Shown piece by piece: positions 26,958 through 36,044 of a stretch of 39,000 nt of DNA. The notes beneath the pieces are model-generated. The model ran no database searches and had not been told where the DNA came from. It worked only from the letters and a program-made list of their open reading frames with translations. The stretch comes from Pseudomonadota bacterium (GTDB lineage Bacteria; Pseudomonadota; Gammaproteobacteria; Tethybacterales; Persebacteraceae). The stretch is from assembly GCA_022600535.1 (NCBI GenBank), contig JAHZKE010000043.1, positions 1 through 39,000 of the forward strand, read 5' to 3'. Position numbers and translations under genes: made by a program. How positions within the stretch are numbered: position 1 is the stretch's first letter; every line of letters begins with the position of its first letter.

Positions 26958-27115
26958 CAATTGTTTTCCGTATCAATTGTATCAATATTAAGCCGTTTTC
27001 TCGCCCGTTGCGTTTTTTCAGACAAACCCAACGGTATCGCGGGTTGTCCGACACTTCCTCTATTACGGCGTTCTTTCTTTTTTATTCGCCCCGCCGTTAT
27101 CAAGCGGCAACTCAA
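26957..27115 (-). CDS. Possible 52-aa basic small ORF between the dprA-like gene and pgi (TTG start)
   Basis: MSCRLITAGRIKKKERRNRGSVGQPAIPLGLSEKTQRARKRLNIDTIDTENN*; start overlaps the dprA-like stop, stop overlaps the pgi ATG (TGATG). No convincing Shine-Dalgarno. Confidence 0.25.
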   Translation of the reverse strand: MSCRLITAGRIKKKERRNRGSVGQPAIPLGLSEKTQRARKRLNIDTIDTENN

Positions 27116-28092
27116 TCAAAAAGGTTCGGTGCTTCCTGCTTTGTTACTGTGGATTTGCTTGCTAAGTCCGACAGATGTTGCCGAAAGTCCTCGCTGTTAA
27201 TAAGTTCGGTTAATGGGGCTGCCCCATAATGCACTAATTGACTATTGCCCGGCGGCGTATTATCTCCTGCTCTAACAAAAACGGGTAATGAATTTTCATG
27301 TTTAAGGGCTTCAACTGCACCTGTCCATGTTCCGCCTTTTTTATACTCAGCACTCACTACCAAAGCATAATCTGATAGGGCATAGATTAGTTTGTTTCTG
27401 TTCATTGCGCCGCCCGCAGTAAAGTGTGCGTGCGGGTGGTAGGGAGAGATTAATAATAAACGCCCCTCAGCAATTGCCCCGCGTGCTTCGCGCTCTACGC
27501 TTTTCGCTAACAAATTATCGGCAATAATTCCTACGCTTGCGCCGCCTGCTGCTAATGCTGCGGTCATCGCAATTTGGTCAACTCCTTTTGCCCCTCCCGA
27601 AACAACGGGCATATTATTTTTCGCACAAATCTCGGCAATGTTGCGGGCAAAATCTGCACCTGCTTCATCTACCATACGCGAACCGACAATGCTTAACCCG
27701 CCGCCCTTTAATAAATTACGATTGCCAACACCGAATAATAATGGTGGGGATTTTTCTCCAAGATATTTTTTATAACGCGCGGGATAATCTGCATCACTTC
27801 TGCTGATGATCCATATTCCGTTGCGTTGCCATTGTTCTACTGCAAAGCCAAGTTGCACGCCTCTTGCAAGCAAGTGTTGCAAACGTTTTTCGTCTATTTT
27901 GGTATCAATAGATGCTTTAAAAATTCGCTCTCCCTGCAATAAATCACTTGGGCGCATTGCTAACTCTTTAAGCCGTCGCACAAGGGCAGAATATTCGCTT
28001 TGTGATAGCGGTTTTTCACTCTCTCTTGCCCCGAAAACACCACAAAGCAAAAGGATTGCTTTTGTATCTTCGGTTAAAGAGTTGACTGGCAT
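27112..28092 (-). CDS. Divergent DprA/Smf-like Rossmann (SLOG) protein
   Basis: LSIVGSRMVDEAGADFARNIAEICAKNNMPVVSGGAKGVDQIAMTAALAAGG, GAMNRNKLIYALSDYALVVSAEYKKGGTWTGAVEALK, NSQLVHYGAAPL. Start at ATG 28090-28092 overlapping the RecQ-like stop (TAATG); ORF-track start 28236 lies inside recQ. Confidence 0.88.
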   Translation of the reverse strand: MPVNSLTEDTKAILLLCGVFGARESEKPLSQSEYSALVRRLKELAMRPSDLLQGERIFKASIDTKIDEKRLQHLLARGVQLGFAVEQWQRNGIWIISRSDADYPARYKKYLGEKSPPLLFGVGNRNLLKGGGLSIVGSRMVDEAGADFARNIAEICAKNNMPVVSGGAKGVDQIAMTAALAAGGASVGIIADNLLAKSVEREARGAIAEGRLLLISPYHPHAHFTAGGAMNRNKLIYALSDYALVVSAEYKKGGTWTGAVEALKHENSLPVFVRAGDNTPPGNSQLVHYGAAPLTELINSEDFRQHLSDLASKSTVTKQEAPNLFD

Positions 28093-30212
28093 TAGTCCAT
28101 CTTGGGTGAGTTTAGAGCTAATGCCATAGGCAGAACGGCAAAACAATCCGATTGTTGCAGTAGGGCAGCGGCGACTGTAAATGTCCAACGCGAATCGACC
28201 ATATCGTCTATTAATAGGCAGGTGCCTTCTCGGCATTGTTCGTTTATATAAAATGCGCCGTCAAGATTTTTTGCTTGTTGATAGCTATTTTTCATCTCTT
28301 TTTGCGGCGGGTTTGCACAATGTTTTTCAATGCACGGGATGAAGGGTAAATTAAGTGCGTGAGCTAAACGTTGCGCAAAGTCGGGGACTAATTCGGGATG
28401 ATTAAGCGAAGGGATGCAACTCACCCAATCGGGGGCTGGTTTAGGTTTCCATCGTTTTAACATTTCTACACAAGCGGCAACGAGTTTATCCGAAAATATC
28501 CCTGATGTATCTTTTCCATCGGCTACCATCGCCCCCCAACCGGCATCGCGCCACAGGCTCAATACCCTACCTTCGCGAGGGCGGAGAGATTGGGGGATGG
28601 TAAAACTATCAAATCTATAGCAATCAAACATATTGGTTTTTGCCCATTGTTTTCTGGGTTTGATTTTATGATGGCTTTGACAAAGAAATAATTTTGCTTG
28701 CTTGTTTAGCTCTTCATCTATCGTTTCATCTAATAATAATTCTGGTTTGCAGTTTTTGCATTGTCCGCAATCGGTGGGAGAGGTATCGTCTAAGGCATCT
28801 TGCAAAAATTTCATTAGACATGTTGAACATTCCATATAGTCCCGCATCTGTCGTTGTTCTTCTCGCCTGATATTGCTGATGTTATCAATGTGTTCTTGAT
28901 TGACCTGATAGGAAGCAGCAGCGACAGTAACTTGCCACTTCGCTGCCCCTTTGTTAAGAGCAATTTTTGTAATTGGCGATGGCGATTCAATGGTCAGAAA
29001 TTTTAAAGTTTTTCTCAGTTGCCCCTCCGTTAAATTTAAAATACTTTGCATTTCCGGCACCGAGAGACCACTGTCTGCTTCATCTAAAGCGGTGAGTATT
29101 TTTGTAATGTCCTGTTGCGGCGGGAAGGCATTTTTAATAAAATAATCGGAAATGTGCTCATCTTCTTTTCCGCAAAGTAGTACGCCGCGGGCTTCATCCA
29201 CTGCCCGCCCTGCCCGTCCCACTTGCTGATAATAATGCACGACTGATGCGGGGCGTTGATAGTGAATCACAAAACCTAAATCGGGTTTATCAAAGCCCAT
29301 ACCTAATGCAACGGTTGCGACTAATACTTTAATTTCATTATTGAGTAGTTGCTGTTCTAAATCTTCTTTAACCGAGCTGCCGTCTTCTCGGTTGGGGATG
29401 TCCGAATGATACGCTTCTGCTTTAATATTATTTTCCACCAACCATTTTGCGACTTGTTCGGCGTCGTGTTTAGTCAGTGCATACACAATACCGCTACCGG
29501 TCAGGGTGGGAATGGTTTTTGCCAACCATGCCATACGCGTAGCTTGGTCGGGGATATTGATGTTTTGTAGCTTCAAACTTTTACGAACTAACGACCCTCT
29601 TTGTACAATAATATTCTCTCCCAACTGTTGTTCTACATCTTCAACAACACGGTTATTTGCTGTTGCTGTGGTTGCCAAAACGGGGACATTAGACGGCAAT
29701 GCTTCTATGATACGCCCAATACGGCGGTAATCCGGTCTAAAGTCATGTCCCCAATCAGAAATACAATGGGCTTCATCAACAACAAATAAACCAATGTCAT
29801 TGCTCATCTTTGCTAATGTGTTTTGGACAAATTTTTCATTTGCTAAACGTTCAGGGGAAATTAACAAAATATCCACTTCGTTCGCGGCTAATTCTTTTTC
29901 AATTTGTATCCACTCATTAGGATTCGTGCTGTTAATTGTGCGCGTGACTAATCCTATTTTTGCCGCTGCTTCCAGTTGGTTACGCATGAGCGAAAGTAAG
30001 GGCGAAATTAACAGGGTTGGACCCTCCCCCTGCTCACGCAATAACTTTGCCGCAAGAAAATAGACCATGCTTTTCCCCCAACCGGTGTGCTGCACGACCA
30101 AAACACGCTTTTTATTTAGTAATTGTTCAATGCTTTCCCATTGCCCGGCGCGAAAATCTGCGTTGGGATTATCTAATGCCTGTTGCAGATATTCTTTTGC
30201 TTGTTGTTTCAT
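28092..30212 (-). CDS. RecQ-like ATP-dependent DNA helicase fused to a C-terminal phosphoribosyltransferase-like domain
   Basis: HTGWGKSMVYFLAAKLL (Walker A), FVVDEAHCISDWGHDFRPDYRRIG, ATVALGMGFDKPDLGFVIHYQRPASVVHYYQQVGRAGRA, CSTC...CGQCKNC zinc motif; C-terminal GTCLLIDDMVDSRWTFTVAAALL resembles a PRPP loop. Confidence 0.9.
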   Translation of the reverse strand: MKQQAKEYLQQALDNPNADFRAGQWESIEQLLNKKRVLVVQHTGWGKSMVYFLAAKLLREQGEGPTLLISPLLSLMRNQLEAAAKIGLVTRTINSTNPNEWIQIEKELAANEVDILLISPERLANEKFVQNTLAKMSNDIGLFVVDEAHCISDWGHDFRPDYRRIGRIIEALPSNVPVLATTATANNRVVEDVEQQLGENIIVQRGSLVRKSLKLQNINIPDQATRMAWLAKTIPTLTGSGIVYALTKHDAEQVAKWLVENNIKAEAYHSDIPNREDGSSVKEDLEQQLLNNEIKVLVATVALGMGFDKPDLGFVIHYQRPASVVHYYQQVGRAGRAVDEARGVLLCGKEDEHISDYFIKNAFPPQQDITKILTALDEADSGLSVPEMQSILNLTEGQLRKTLKFLTIESPSPITKIALNKGAAKWQVTVAAASYQVNQEHIDNISNIRREEQRQMRDYMECSTCLMKFLQDALDDTSPTDCGQCKNCKPELLLDETIDEELNKQAKLFLCQSHHKIKPRKQWAKTNMFDCYRFDSFTIPQSLRPREGRVLSLWRDAGWGAMVADGKDTSGIFSDKLVAACVEMLKRWKPKPAPDWVSCIPSLNHPELVPDFAQRLAHALNLPFIPCIEKHCANPPQKEMKNSYQQAKNLDGAFYINEQCREGTCLLIDDMVDSRWTFTVAAALLQQSDCFAVLPMALALNSPKMD

Positions 30213-30380
30213 ATTAATGACCGTATCCCAGTTTGTTTGTGTTTTGCTTGTTGTTGTTTTTATGCTATTTGTTATTACTAAATAAATGATTATTCTACTA
30301 ATAAATCAGCATTTTATCATTTATAATCAATTCCTGTTTTAGTAAAAACGAAGTAGCGCACTAGCAAAAAAAGGTTTATA

Positions 30381-31394
30381 ATGTATTTTATGTTTTCTCG
30401 TGTTCTTTTCTTTTTGGTTGCTGTGTGGTTTGCTGCTGTTGCCGTTGCGGCAGAGGGGAAATCTATTGGCACGGAAAGTTTTAAAATTCCTGAGTGGTTT
30501 AAAAATAGCTTTTTAGAGATAGAGGAGGATGCGGCAGAAGCGGGCGAAGAAAATAAACATTTACTGCTGTTTTTTCACTTAGATAATTGCCCGTATTGCG
30601 CGAAAATGTTGAGTGATTCTTTTTCTGCCGAGGGCGATAATGAAAAGTTTATTCGCCAACATTTTGATAGCGTAGAGATTAATATTCGCGGGCAGCGTGA
30701 GGTGAACTATCAAGGCAATAGCACCACCGAAAAACAATTTTCCCGCAATATTGGCGTGCAGTACACTCCGACTTTGCTTTTTATTGATGCCGGCGGTAGC
30801 GCTGCGCTTACGGTGAGCGGCTATCGCTCCCCCGCCGCCCTGCGCCACGCGCTCAATTATGTCAAGGATGCCGCCTATCGCCGAATGTCGCTCACCGAAT
30901 ACAACCAACACACTCCCGCCAACACGCCTTATCGGTTGCGCGCCCATCCTGATTTTTCTGCGCTTACTGATTTATCTAATGTGCAAGGTCCGTTGATGTT
31001 GATTTGGGAGGATGCCACTTGCGATGAATGCGATTGGGTGCATGAGCGTGTTTTCAATCAGCCCGATGTCCGCGCCGAATTGCAAAAAATAACGGTTGTG
31101 CGTTTTGATGCCCGCGCCAATACGCAAATTATCACCCCCGCCGGGGCGCCAATGTCTATGGCAGAATTTGCCCGCCAGCTTAATATTTCCTATCGCCCCG
31201 GGGTGATTTTTTTTGAAGATGGCAAAGAAATTTTTCGCATTAGCGGTTTGCTCAATCGCTACCATTTTCGCGAAGCAACGCGTTATGTCGCCCTCGGGCA
31301 TCGCCGCCTTTATCCGCGGTGGGGGGCGTATTTGTCCGCAAGACGAAAAGAATTGCTAATTAGTGGCGAAACGATTGATTACTCTATACAATAG
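30381..31394 (+). CDS. Secreted protein with two thioredoxin-like folds (SoxW-like)
   Basis: Signal peptide; [21 protein letters not shown]...[14 protein letters not shown] and second [21 protein letters not shown]...[22 protein letters not shown] 30390 is an alternative start. Confidence 0.8.
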   Translation: MYFMFSRVLFFLVAVWFAAVAVAAEGKSIGTESFKIPEWFKNSFLEIEEDAAEAGEENKHLLLFFHLDNCPYCAKMLSDSFSAEGDNEKFIRQHFDSVEINIRGQREVNYQGNSTTEKQFSRNIGVQYTPTLLFIDAGGSAALTVSGYRSPAALRHALNYVKDAAYRRMSLTEYNQHTPANTPYRLRAHPDFSALTDLSNVQGPLMLIWEDATCDECDWVHERVFNQPDVRAELQKITVVRFDARANTQIITPAGAPMSMAEFARQLNISYRPGVIFFEDGKEIFRISGLLNRYHFREATRYVALGHRRLYPRWGAYLSARRKELLISGETIDYSIQ

Positions 31395-31399
31395 CGTTT

Positions 31400-32797
31400 A
31401 TGACAGTCAGTGTTTTTGAATTATTTAAAATCGGCATTGGTCCTTCCAGCTCGCACACAGTAGGGCCCATGGTTGCCAGTTGCCGTTTTGTGCAATCGCT
31501 TGCCGATGCCGGCAGTTTGTCGCAGGTGCACCGAGTGCGTGCCGAAATGTACGGCTCCCTCGGCACGACTGGACGCGGGCATGGTTCCACAAAAGCGGTG
31601 TTATTGGGGTTAGAGGGCGAATTGCCGCACTCCTTAAATGTCGCGACAATTCAGGCACGACTGGACACCATCCGCAATGAAAAGCGTTTAAATTTACTCG
31701 GGCAGCATAGCGTTGCCTATAACGAAGCGACCGACTTAATCTTACACAAACGTAAATCATTGCCCTACCACCCCAATGGAATGATTTTTCGTGCTTTTGC
31801 TGCCGATGGCAGCGAGCTGGTTACCCGCGCTTATTATTCTATCGGCGGCGGTTTTGTTGTGGACGAAGAAGATGCCGAAAAACCCGTCATTGCTGCCCCG
31901 ACAAAAACAATTCCCTATCCCTACAGCAGCGGTAAAGAATTACTGGCATTGTGCGAGCAAACGGGTTACAGTATTAGCCGTTTAATGCTGGAAAATGAAA
32001 AGGCACTGCGCCCGGAAGAAGAGATTCGGCGCGACTTATTAGAAATTTGGCAGGTGATGCAAGAATGCGTGAAAAGTGGTTTTGCCAATGAAGGAATCCT
32101 CCCCGGTGGCTTACAAGTGAAGCGCCGTGCCCCGTTTTTGTATCGCCGCCTATGCTGCAATGCAAATAAACAACAAGATCCGTTAGCGGTGATTGATTGG
32201 GTTAATGCCTACGCGATTGCGGTAAATGAAGAAAATGCTGCCGGTGGTCGGGTAGTGACTGCACCAACCAATGGCGCTGCCGGTATTGTGCCCGCCGTGT
32301 TGCATTATTATTGGCACCACCAACACGGCGCGAATGAAGACGGAGTGGTGCGCTTTTTGCTTACCGCGGCTGCCATCGGCTCGCTGTATAAAGAAAATGC
32401 GTCTATCAGCGGTGCCGAAGTCGGATGTCAGGGCGAGGTCGGTTCGGCTTGCTCTATGGCGGCTGCCGGGCTTGCCGAGGTTAGCGGGGCGACTCCGCAA
32501 CAGGTTGAAAATGCCGCCGAAATTGCCATGGAACACAACTTAGGGCTCACTTGCGACCCCATCGGCGGTTTGGTGCAAATCCCCTGTATTGAGCGCAATG
32601 CGGTGGGGGCAAACAAGTCCATTAACGCGGTGCGTTTAGCCCTTGCTGGCGATGGCACGCACTTTGTATCGTTAGATAAAGTAATCAAAACCATGCGCGA
32701 AACCGGACGCGATATGAAGGATAAATACAAAGAAACCGCCCGCGGCGGATTGGCGACAAATGTTGTAGAAGTGCCAATTAATATTGTTGACTGCTAA
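31400..32797 (+). CDS. sdaA: L-serine ammonia-lyase (iron-sulfur, single chain)
   Basis: [92 protein letters not shown]. Confidence 0.95.
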   Translation: MTVSVFELFKIGIGPSSSHTVGPMVASCRFVQSLADAGSLSQVHRVRAEMYGSLGTTGRGHGSTKAVLLGLEGELPHSLNVATIQARLDTIRNEKRLNLLGQHSVAYNEATDLILHKRKSLPYHPNGMIFRAFAADGSELVTRAYYSIGGGFVVDEEDAEKPVIAAPTKTIPYPYSSGKELLALCEQTGYSISRLMLENEKALRPEEEIRRDLLEIWQVMQECVKSGFANEGILPGGLQVKRRAPFLYRRLCCNANKQQDPLAVIDWVNAYAIAVNEENAAGGRVVTAPTNGAAGIVPAVLHYYWHHQHGANEDGVVRFLLTAAAIGSLYKENASISGAEVGCQGEVGSACSMAAAGLAEVSGATPQQVENAAEIAMEHNLGLTCDPIGGLVQIPCIERNAVGANKSINAVRLALAGDGTHFVSLDKVIKTMRETGRDMKDKYKETARGGLATNVVEVPINIVDC

Positions 32798-32922
32798 AAT
32801 AAGTTGCAACTTATTAAAATATTTTAATGATATACGCTACAATAAACACATTGATGAATCGTGTTAAATTAGAGTATATATTTTAACATTCTTATTTTTT
32901 TCTTTTTATAATAATTACCAGC

Positions 32923-34413
32923 ATGTCTGATGATATTCGTACTGCGCGTATTAATAAATTACACGCATTACGCCAACAAGGGGACGCCTACCCAAATGAC
33001 TTTCGGCGCCAACACTTAGCAGGTGATTTACTTGCTACCTACAGCGAACAATCACGCGAACAGCTTGCCGATGCACCGATAACTGTTACCATTGCTGCCC
33101 GTATTATGTTGCAGCGCAATATGGGGAAAAGCACTTTTTTGACCGTGCAAGATATGTCGGGGCGGATTCAAGTATTTTTTAACAACAAAATAGAAAATCT
33201 CGCCGTTGACGAGCTTGCTGCTGCCGAAGATTGGGATTTAGGCGATATTATCGGCGTGTGCGGTACGCTATTTAAAACCAAAACCGATGAACTGACAATT
33301 CGCGCGACTTCCTTGCGCTTACTCACCAAAGCATTGCAGCCGTTACCGGAAAAATTTCACGGCGTAACCGATCCTGCAATCCGCTACCGTCAACGTTATG
33401 TCTCGTTAATGACCAACCCCGAAGAACGCAATGTATTTGCTTGCCGTTCTGCAACGGTGCGCTATTTACGTGATTTTTTTCACGACCGCGGCTACTTAGA
33501 AGCCGAAACCCCGATTTTACAAAATATCCCCGGCGGGGCGGCGGCGCGTCCGTTTGTTACGCATTGCAATGCACTGGGGCACGATTTTTATTTACGCATT
33601 GCCCAAGAGTTGCATCTCAAGCGTCTGATTGTTGGCGGATTTGAAAAGGTATTTGAAATTAACAAAAATTTTCGTAACGAAGGGCTGTCCCCGCGTCATA
33701 ATCCAGAATTTACCATGTTGGAGTTTAACGCCGCTTATGAAGATTGCGAAAGTTACCTCAACTTTGTTGAAGAATTATTGCACGGTTTAGTCGTACATAT
33801 CACTGGCGGTGAAACCATTAATTATCAAGGGCAGGATATTTCTTTTCAACGTCCCTTTGCCCGTTTGTCACCATTACAAGCCCTGTTAGCGCATCAGCCC
33901 CAATTTAGCGAACAACAGTTACAACAAAAAGATTTTCTCTTGCAGCAACTCGCCACACAAGAAGGCGAGCGCGTGCAACAGATTGATGATTCACCTGTAG
34001 AAGAATTACAATTATTACTATTTGAAAAAATAGCAGAACATTTATTAATACAACCGACTTTTCTCGTGGACTATCCCGCGGGGGCATCGCCACTGGCAAA
34101 ACGGAGCAACAAACAACCGCACCTTGCCGAACGTTTTGAATTATTTATTGCTGGTCGTGAGTTAGTTAATGGGTTTTCGGAGCTCAATGACCCCGAAGCC
34201 CAAGCCGCTATTTTTCAACAACAGGCAGAACAAAAAGAATCTGGCGATTTAGAAGCCATGCACTATGACGCCGATTATATTCACGCATTAGAATGCGGGT
34301 TGCCCCCCAATGCTGGCGGCGGCATTGGTATTGATCGCCTCGTCATGTTACTAACCGACCAAGCGGCAATTCGCGACGTCATTTTATTTCCACAACTGCG
34401 CCCCTCTGAATAG
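32923..34413 (+). CDS. lysS: Lysyl-tRNA synthetase (class II)
   Basis: KFHGVTDPAIRYRQRYVSL, KVFEINKNFRNEGLSPRHNPEFTMLEFNAAYEDC, ASPLAKRS, GIGIDRLVMLLTDQAAIRDVILFPQLRP. Confidence 0.97.
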   Translation: MSDDIRTARINKLHALRQQGDAYPNDFRRQHLAGDLLATYSEQSREQLADAPITVTIAARIMLQRNMGKSTFLTVQDMSGRIQVFFNNKIENLAVDELAAAEDWDLGDIIGVCGTLFKTKTDELTIRATSLRLLTKALQPLPEKFHGVTDPAIRYRQRYVSLMTNPEERNVFACRSATVRYLRDFFHDRGYLEAETPILQNIPGGAAARPFVTHCNALGHDFYLRIAQELHLKRLIVGGFEKVFEINKNFRNEGLSPRHNPEFTMLEFNAAYEDCESYLNFVEELLHGLVVHITGGETINYQGQDISFQRPFARLSPLQALLAHQPQFSEQQLQQKDFLLQQLATQEGERVQQIDDSPVEELQLLLFEKIAEHLLIQPTFLVDYPAGASPLAKRSNKQPHLAERFELFIAGRELVNGFSELNDPEAQAAIFQQQAEQKESGDLEAMHYDADYIHALECGLPPNAGGGIGIDRLVMLLTDQAAIRDVILFPQLRPSE

Positions 34414-34502
34414 CAAACGCGCCTCTTCTGTTGGACAATTTTGTTCACTACTCGCAAATTTATTTATGTTCTGTTCTTTCTCACTTTAAAAATCTACTCA
34501 TT

Positions 34503-35354
34503 ATGTCGTATCCGCAATTATCACAACGTGGTTTAAAAACAGGCGTCTTTATTGACGTTTCTAACATTATATTAAATGGGGGCTACGGCATGCGCTACGA
34601 CGTATTACGTAAGTTCGCCTCGCGCAATGCGGCGCAACTCCTACGCTTAAATGCTTATGTCAGTTACGATCCACAACGTTCTGAAGTGGATAACGACTAT
34701 CGCATCGGGCAGCAACGTTTTCATTCAGTTTTGCATGATTTGGGCTATAAGGTGATTATTAAAGAAGTGCGCTGGTACGAAGACGATGAAGGCAATAAAG
34801 TCGGGAAAAGTAATATTGATATGGATCTCGCTGTTGATGCGCTGGCACAATCGGAAAATTTAGATCGCGTGCTATTGGTTACCGGCGATGGCGATTTTGT
34901 TCAAGTGATTCGTGCGCTACAAAATAAAGGGCGTCGTGTCGAAGCCGTCGCCTTTAGTAATTCCTCTGGTGCCCTGCGGCGCGAAGCCGATTCGTATGTA
35001 TCAGGTTATCTCATCCCCAACTTATTGCCAATCAAGTCGCAAAACAGCGATGCCGAATGGGGCGAGGTTAATTCATACGTCCGCGGCATTTGTTTATCGT
35101 ACGATCTGGTTAAAAATTACGGCTTCTTTCGTTATCAAAAAACATTAGAGAGTGAGTTGTGGCGCACGGATTATCGCGACGAACGTACCCCATACGGCAC
35201 GATATTTTTCCATGATTCTGAAATCATTGATAAAGACATTGATTTAAGTAAAATCACGCATCGTAAATATGTGATGGAATTTGAAATTGCCCCGGGGCAA
35301 GAAAAAGGACAATTCAAAGCGATTAATATTCGCAGTATCTCAGCGCCGTTTTAA
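34503..35354 (+). CDS. NYN-domain (LabA/DUF88-like PIN) protein
   Basis: GVFIDVSNIILNGGYGMRYDVL, KSNIDMDLAVDALAQ, RVLLVTGDGDFVQVIRALQNKGRRVEAVAFSNSSGALRREADSYV. Start at ATG 34503 (MSYPQLSQRG). Confidence 0.88.
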   Translation: MSYPQLSQRGLKTGVFIDVSNIILNGGYGMRYDVLRKFASRNAAQLLRLNAYVSYDPQRSEVDNDYRIGQQRFHSVLHDLGYKVIIKEVRWYEDDEGNKVGKSNIDMDLAVDALAQSENLDRVLLVTGDGDFVQVIRALQNKGRRVEAVAFSNSSGALRREADSYVSGYLIPNLLPIKSQNSDAEWGEVNSYVRGICLSYDLVKNYGFFRYQKTLESELWRTDYRDERTPYGTIFFHDSEIIDKDIDLSKITHRKYVMEFEIAPGQEKGQFKAINIRSISAPF

Positions 35355-35372
35355 CCGTCTTAGATTCTGGTC

Positions 35373-36044
35373 TTAGTTTCTATTGAGTATCGTTTTATCT
35401 ACGCACTGCAACTTGCTATCTAAGCGGTAACAGTGCGGGGTTGCTGTCGGCACTTCCACTTGCATAATCGCTTCATCGCTAATGCCTTCTATGATTTTCA
35501 TTAAGGCACGTAGCGAATTACCGTGGGCGACGATTAACACACTTTGTTGTTGTTGCAATAAAGGCACGATACGCTGCTGATACACTTCCTGCACCCGCGG
35601 AATAATATCTTTTAAACTCTCGGAAGCGGGAGCAACAATACCGGCGGCGGTGGTATATGCCTCGGTTGTCGGTGGCGGTGGCACGGCGTAGCTGCGGCGC
35701 CATTGCCGCACTTGTTCTTCGCCGTATTTTTGCGTTGTTTCTGTTTTATCTAACCCTTGCAATGCACCGTAATGACGTTCGTTCAAGCGCCAATCACTGC
35801 ACTGCGGCAGCCACATCAGTTCCATTTCTTCTAACACTACCCACAACGTTGCCAAGGCGCGTTTTAAGTGCGAAGCATAAGCGGCATTAAAGTGTAACCC
35901 CGCTTGTTTCATTGCGGCGGCGGCGGCGGCGGCTTCTTGTCGTCCCGCTTCGGCTAAATCAACATCCACCCAACCGGTAAAACGATTTTCTTGATTCCAA
36001 ACACTTTTCCCGTGCCGCAGCAGGGTGAGTTGTGCGTCGCTCAC
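35373..36044 (-). CDS. gpmA: 2,3-bisphosphoglycerate-dependent phosphoglycerate mutase
   Basis: LTLLRHGKSVWNQENRFTGWVDVDLAEAGRQEA, LNERHYGALQGLDKTET, VLIVAHGNSLRALMKIIEGIS, IMQVEVPTATPHCYRLD. Confidence 0.95.
   Translation of the reverse strand: MSDAQLTLLRHGKSVWNQENRFTGWVDVDLAEAGRQEAAAAAAAMKQAGLHFNAAYASHLKRALATLWVVLEEMELMWLPQCSDWRLNERHYGALQGLDKTETTQKYGEEQVRQWRRSYAVPPPPTTEAYTTAAGIVAPASESLKDIIPRVQEVYQQRIVPLLQQQQSVLIVAHGNSLRALMKIIEGISDEAIMQVEVPTATPHCYRLDSKLQCVDKTILNRN

Noticed and set aside
30282-30324. ATAAATGAT...ATCATTTAT inverted repeat between recQ-like and thioredoxin-like genes
   Set aside because: 9-bp arms in very AT-rich sequence with a 25-nt spacer; easily chance.
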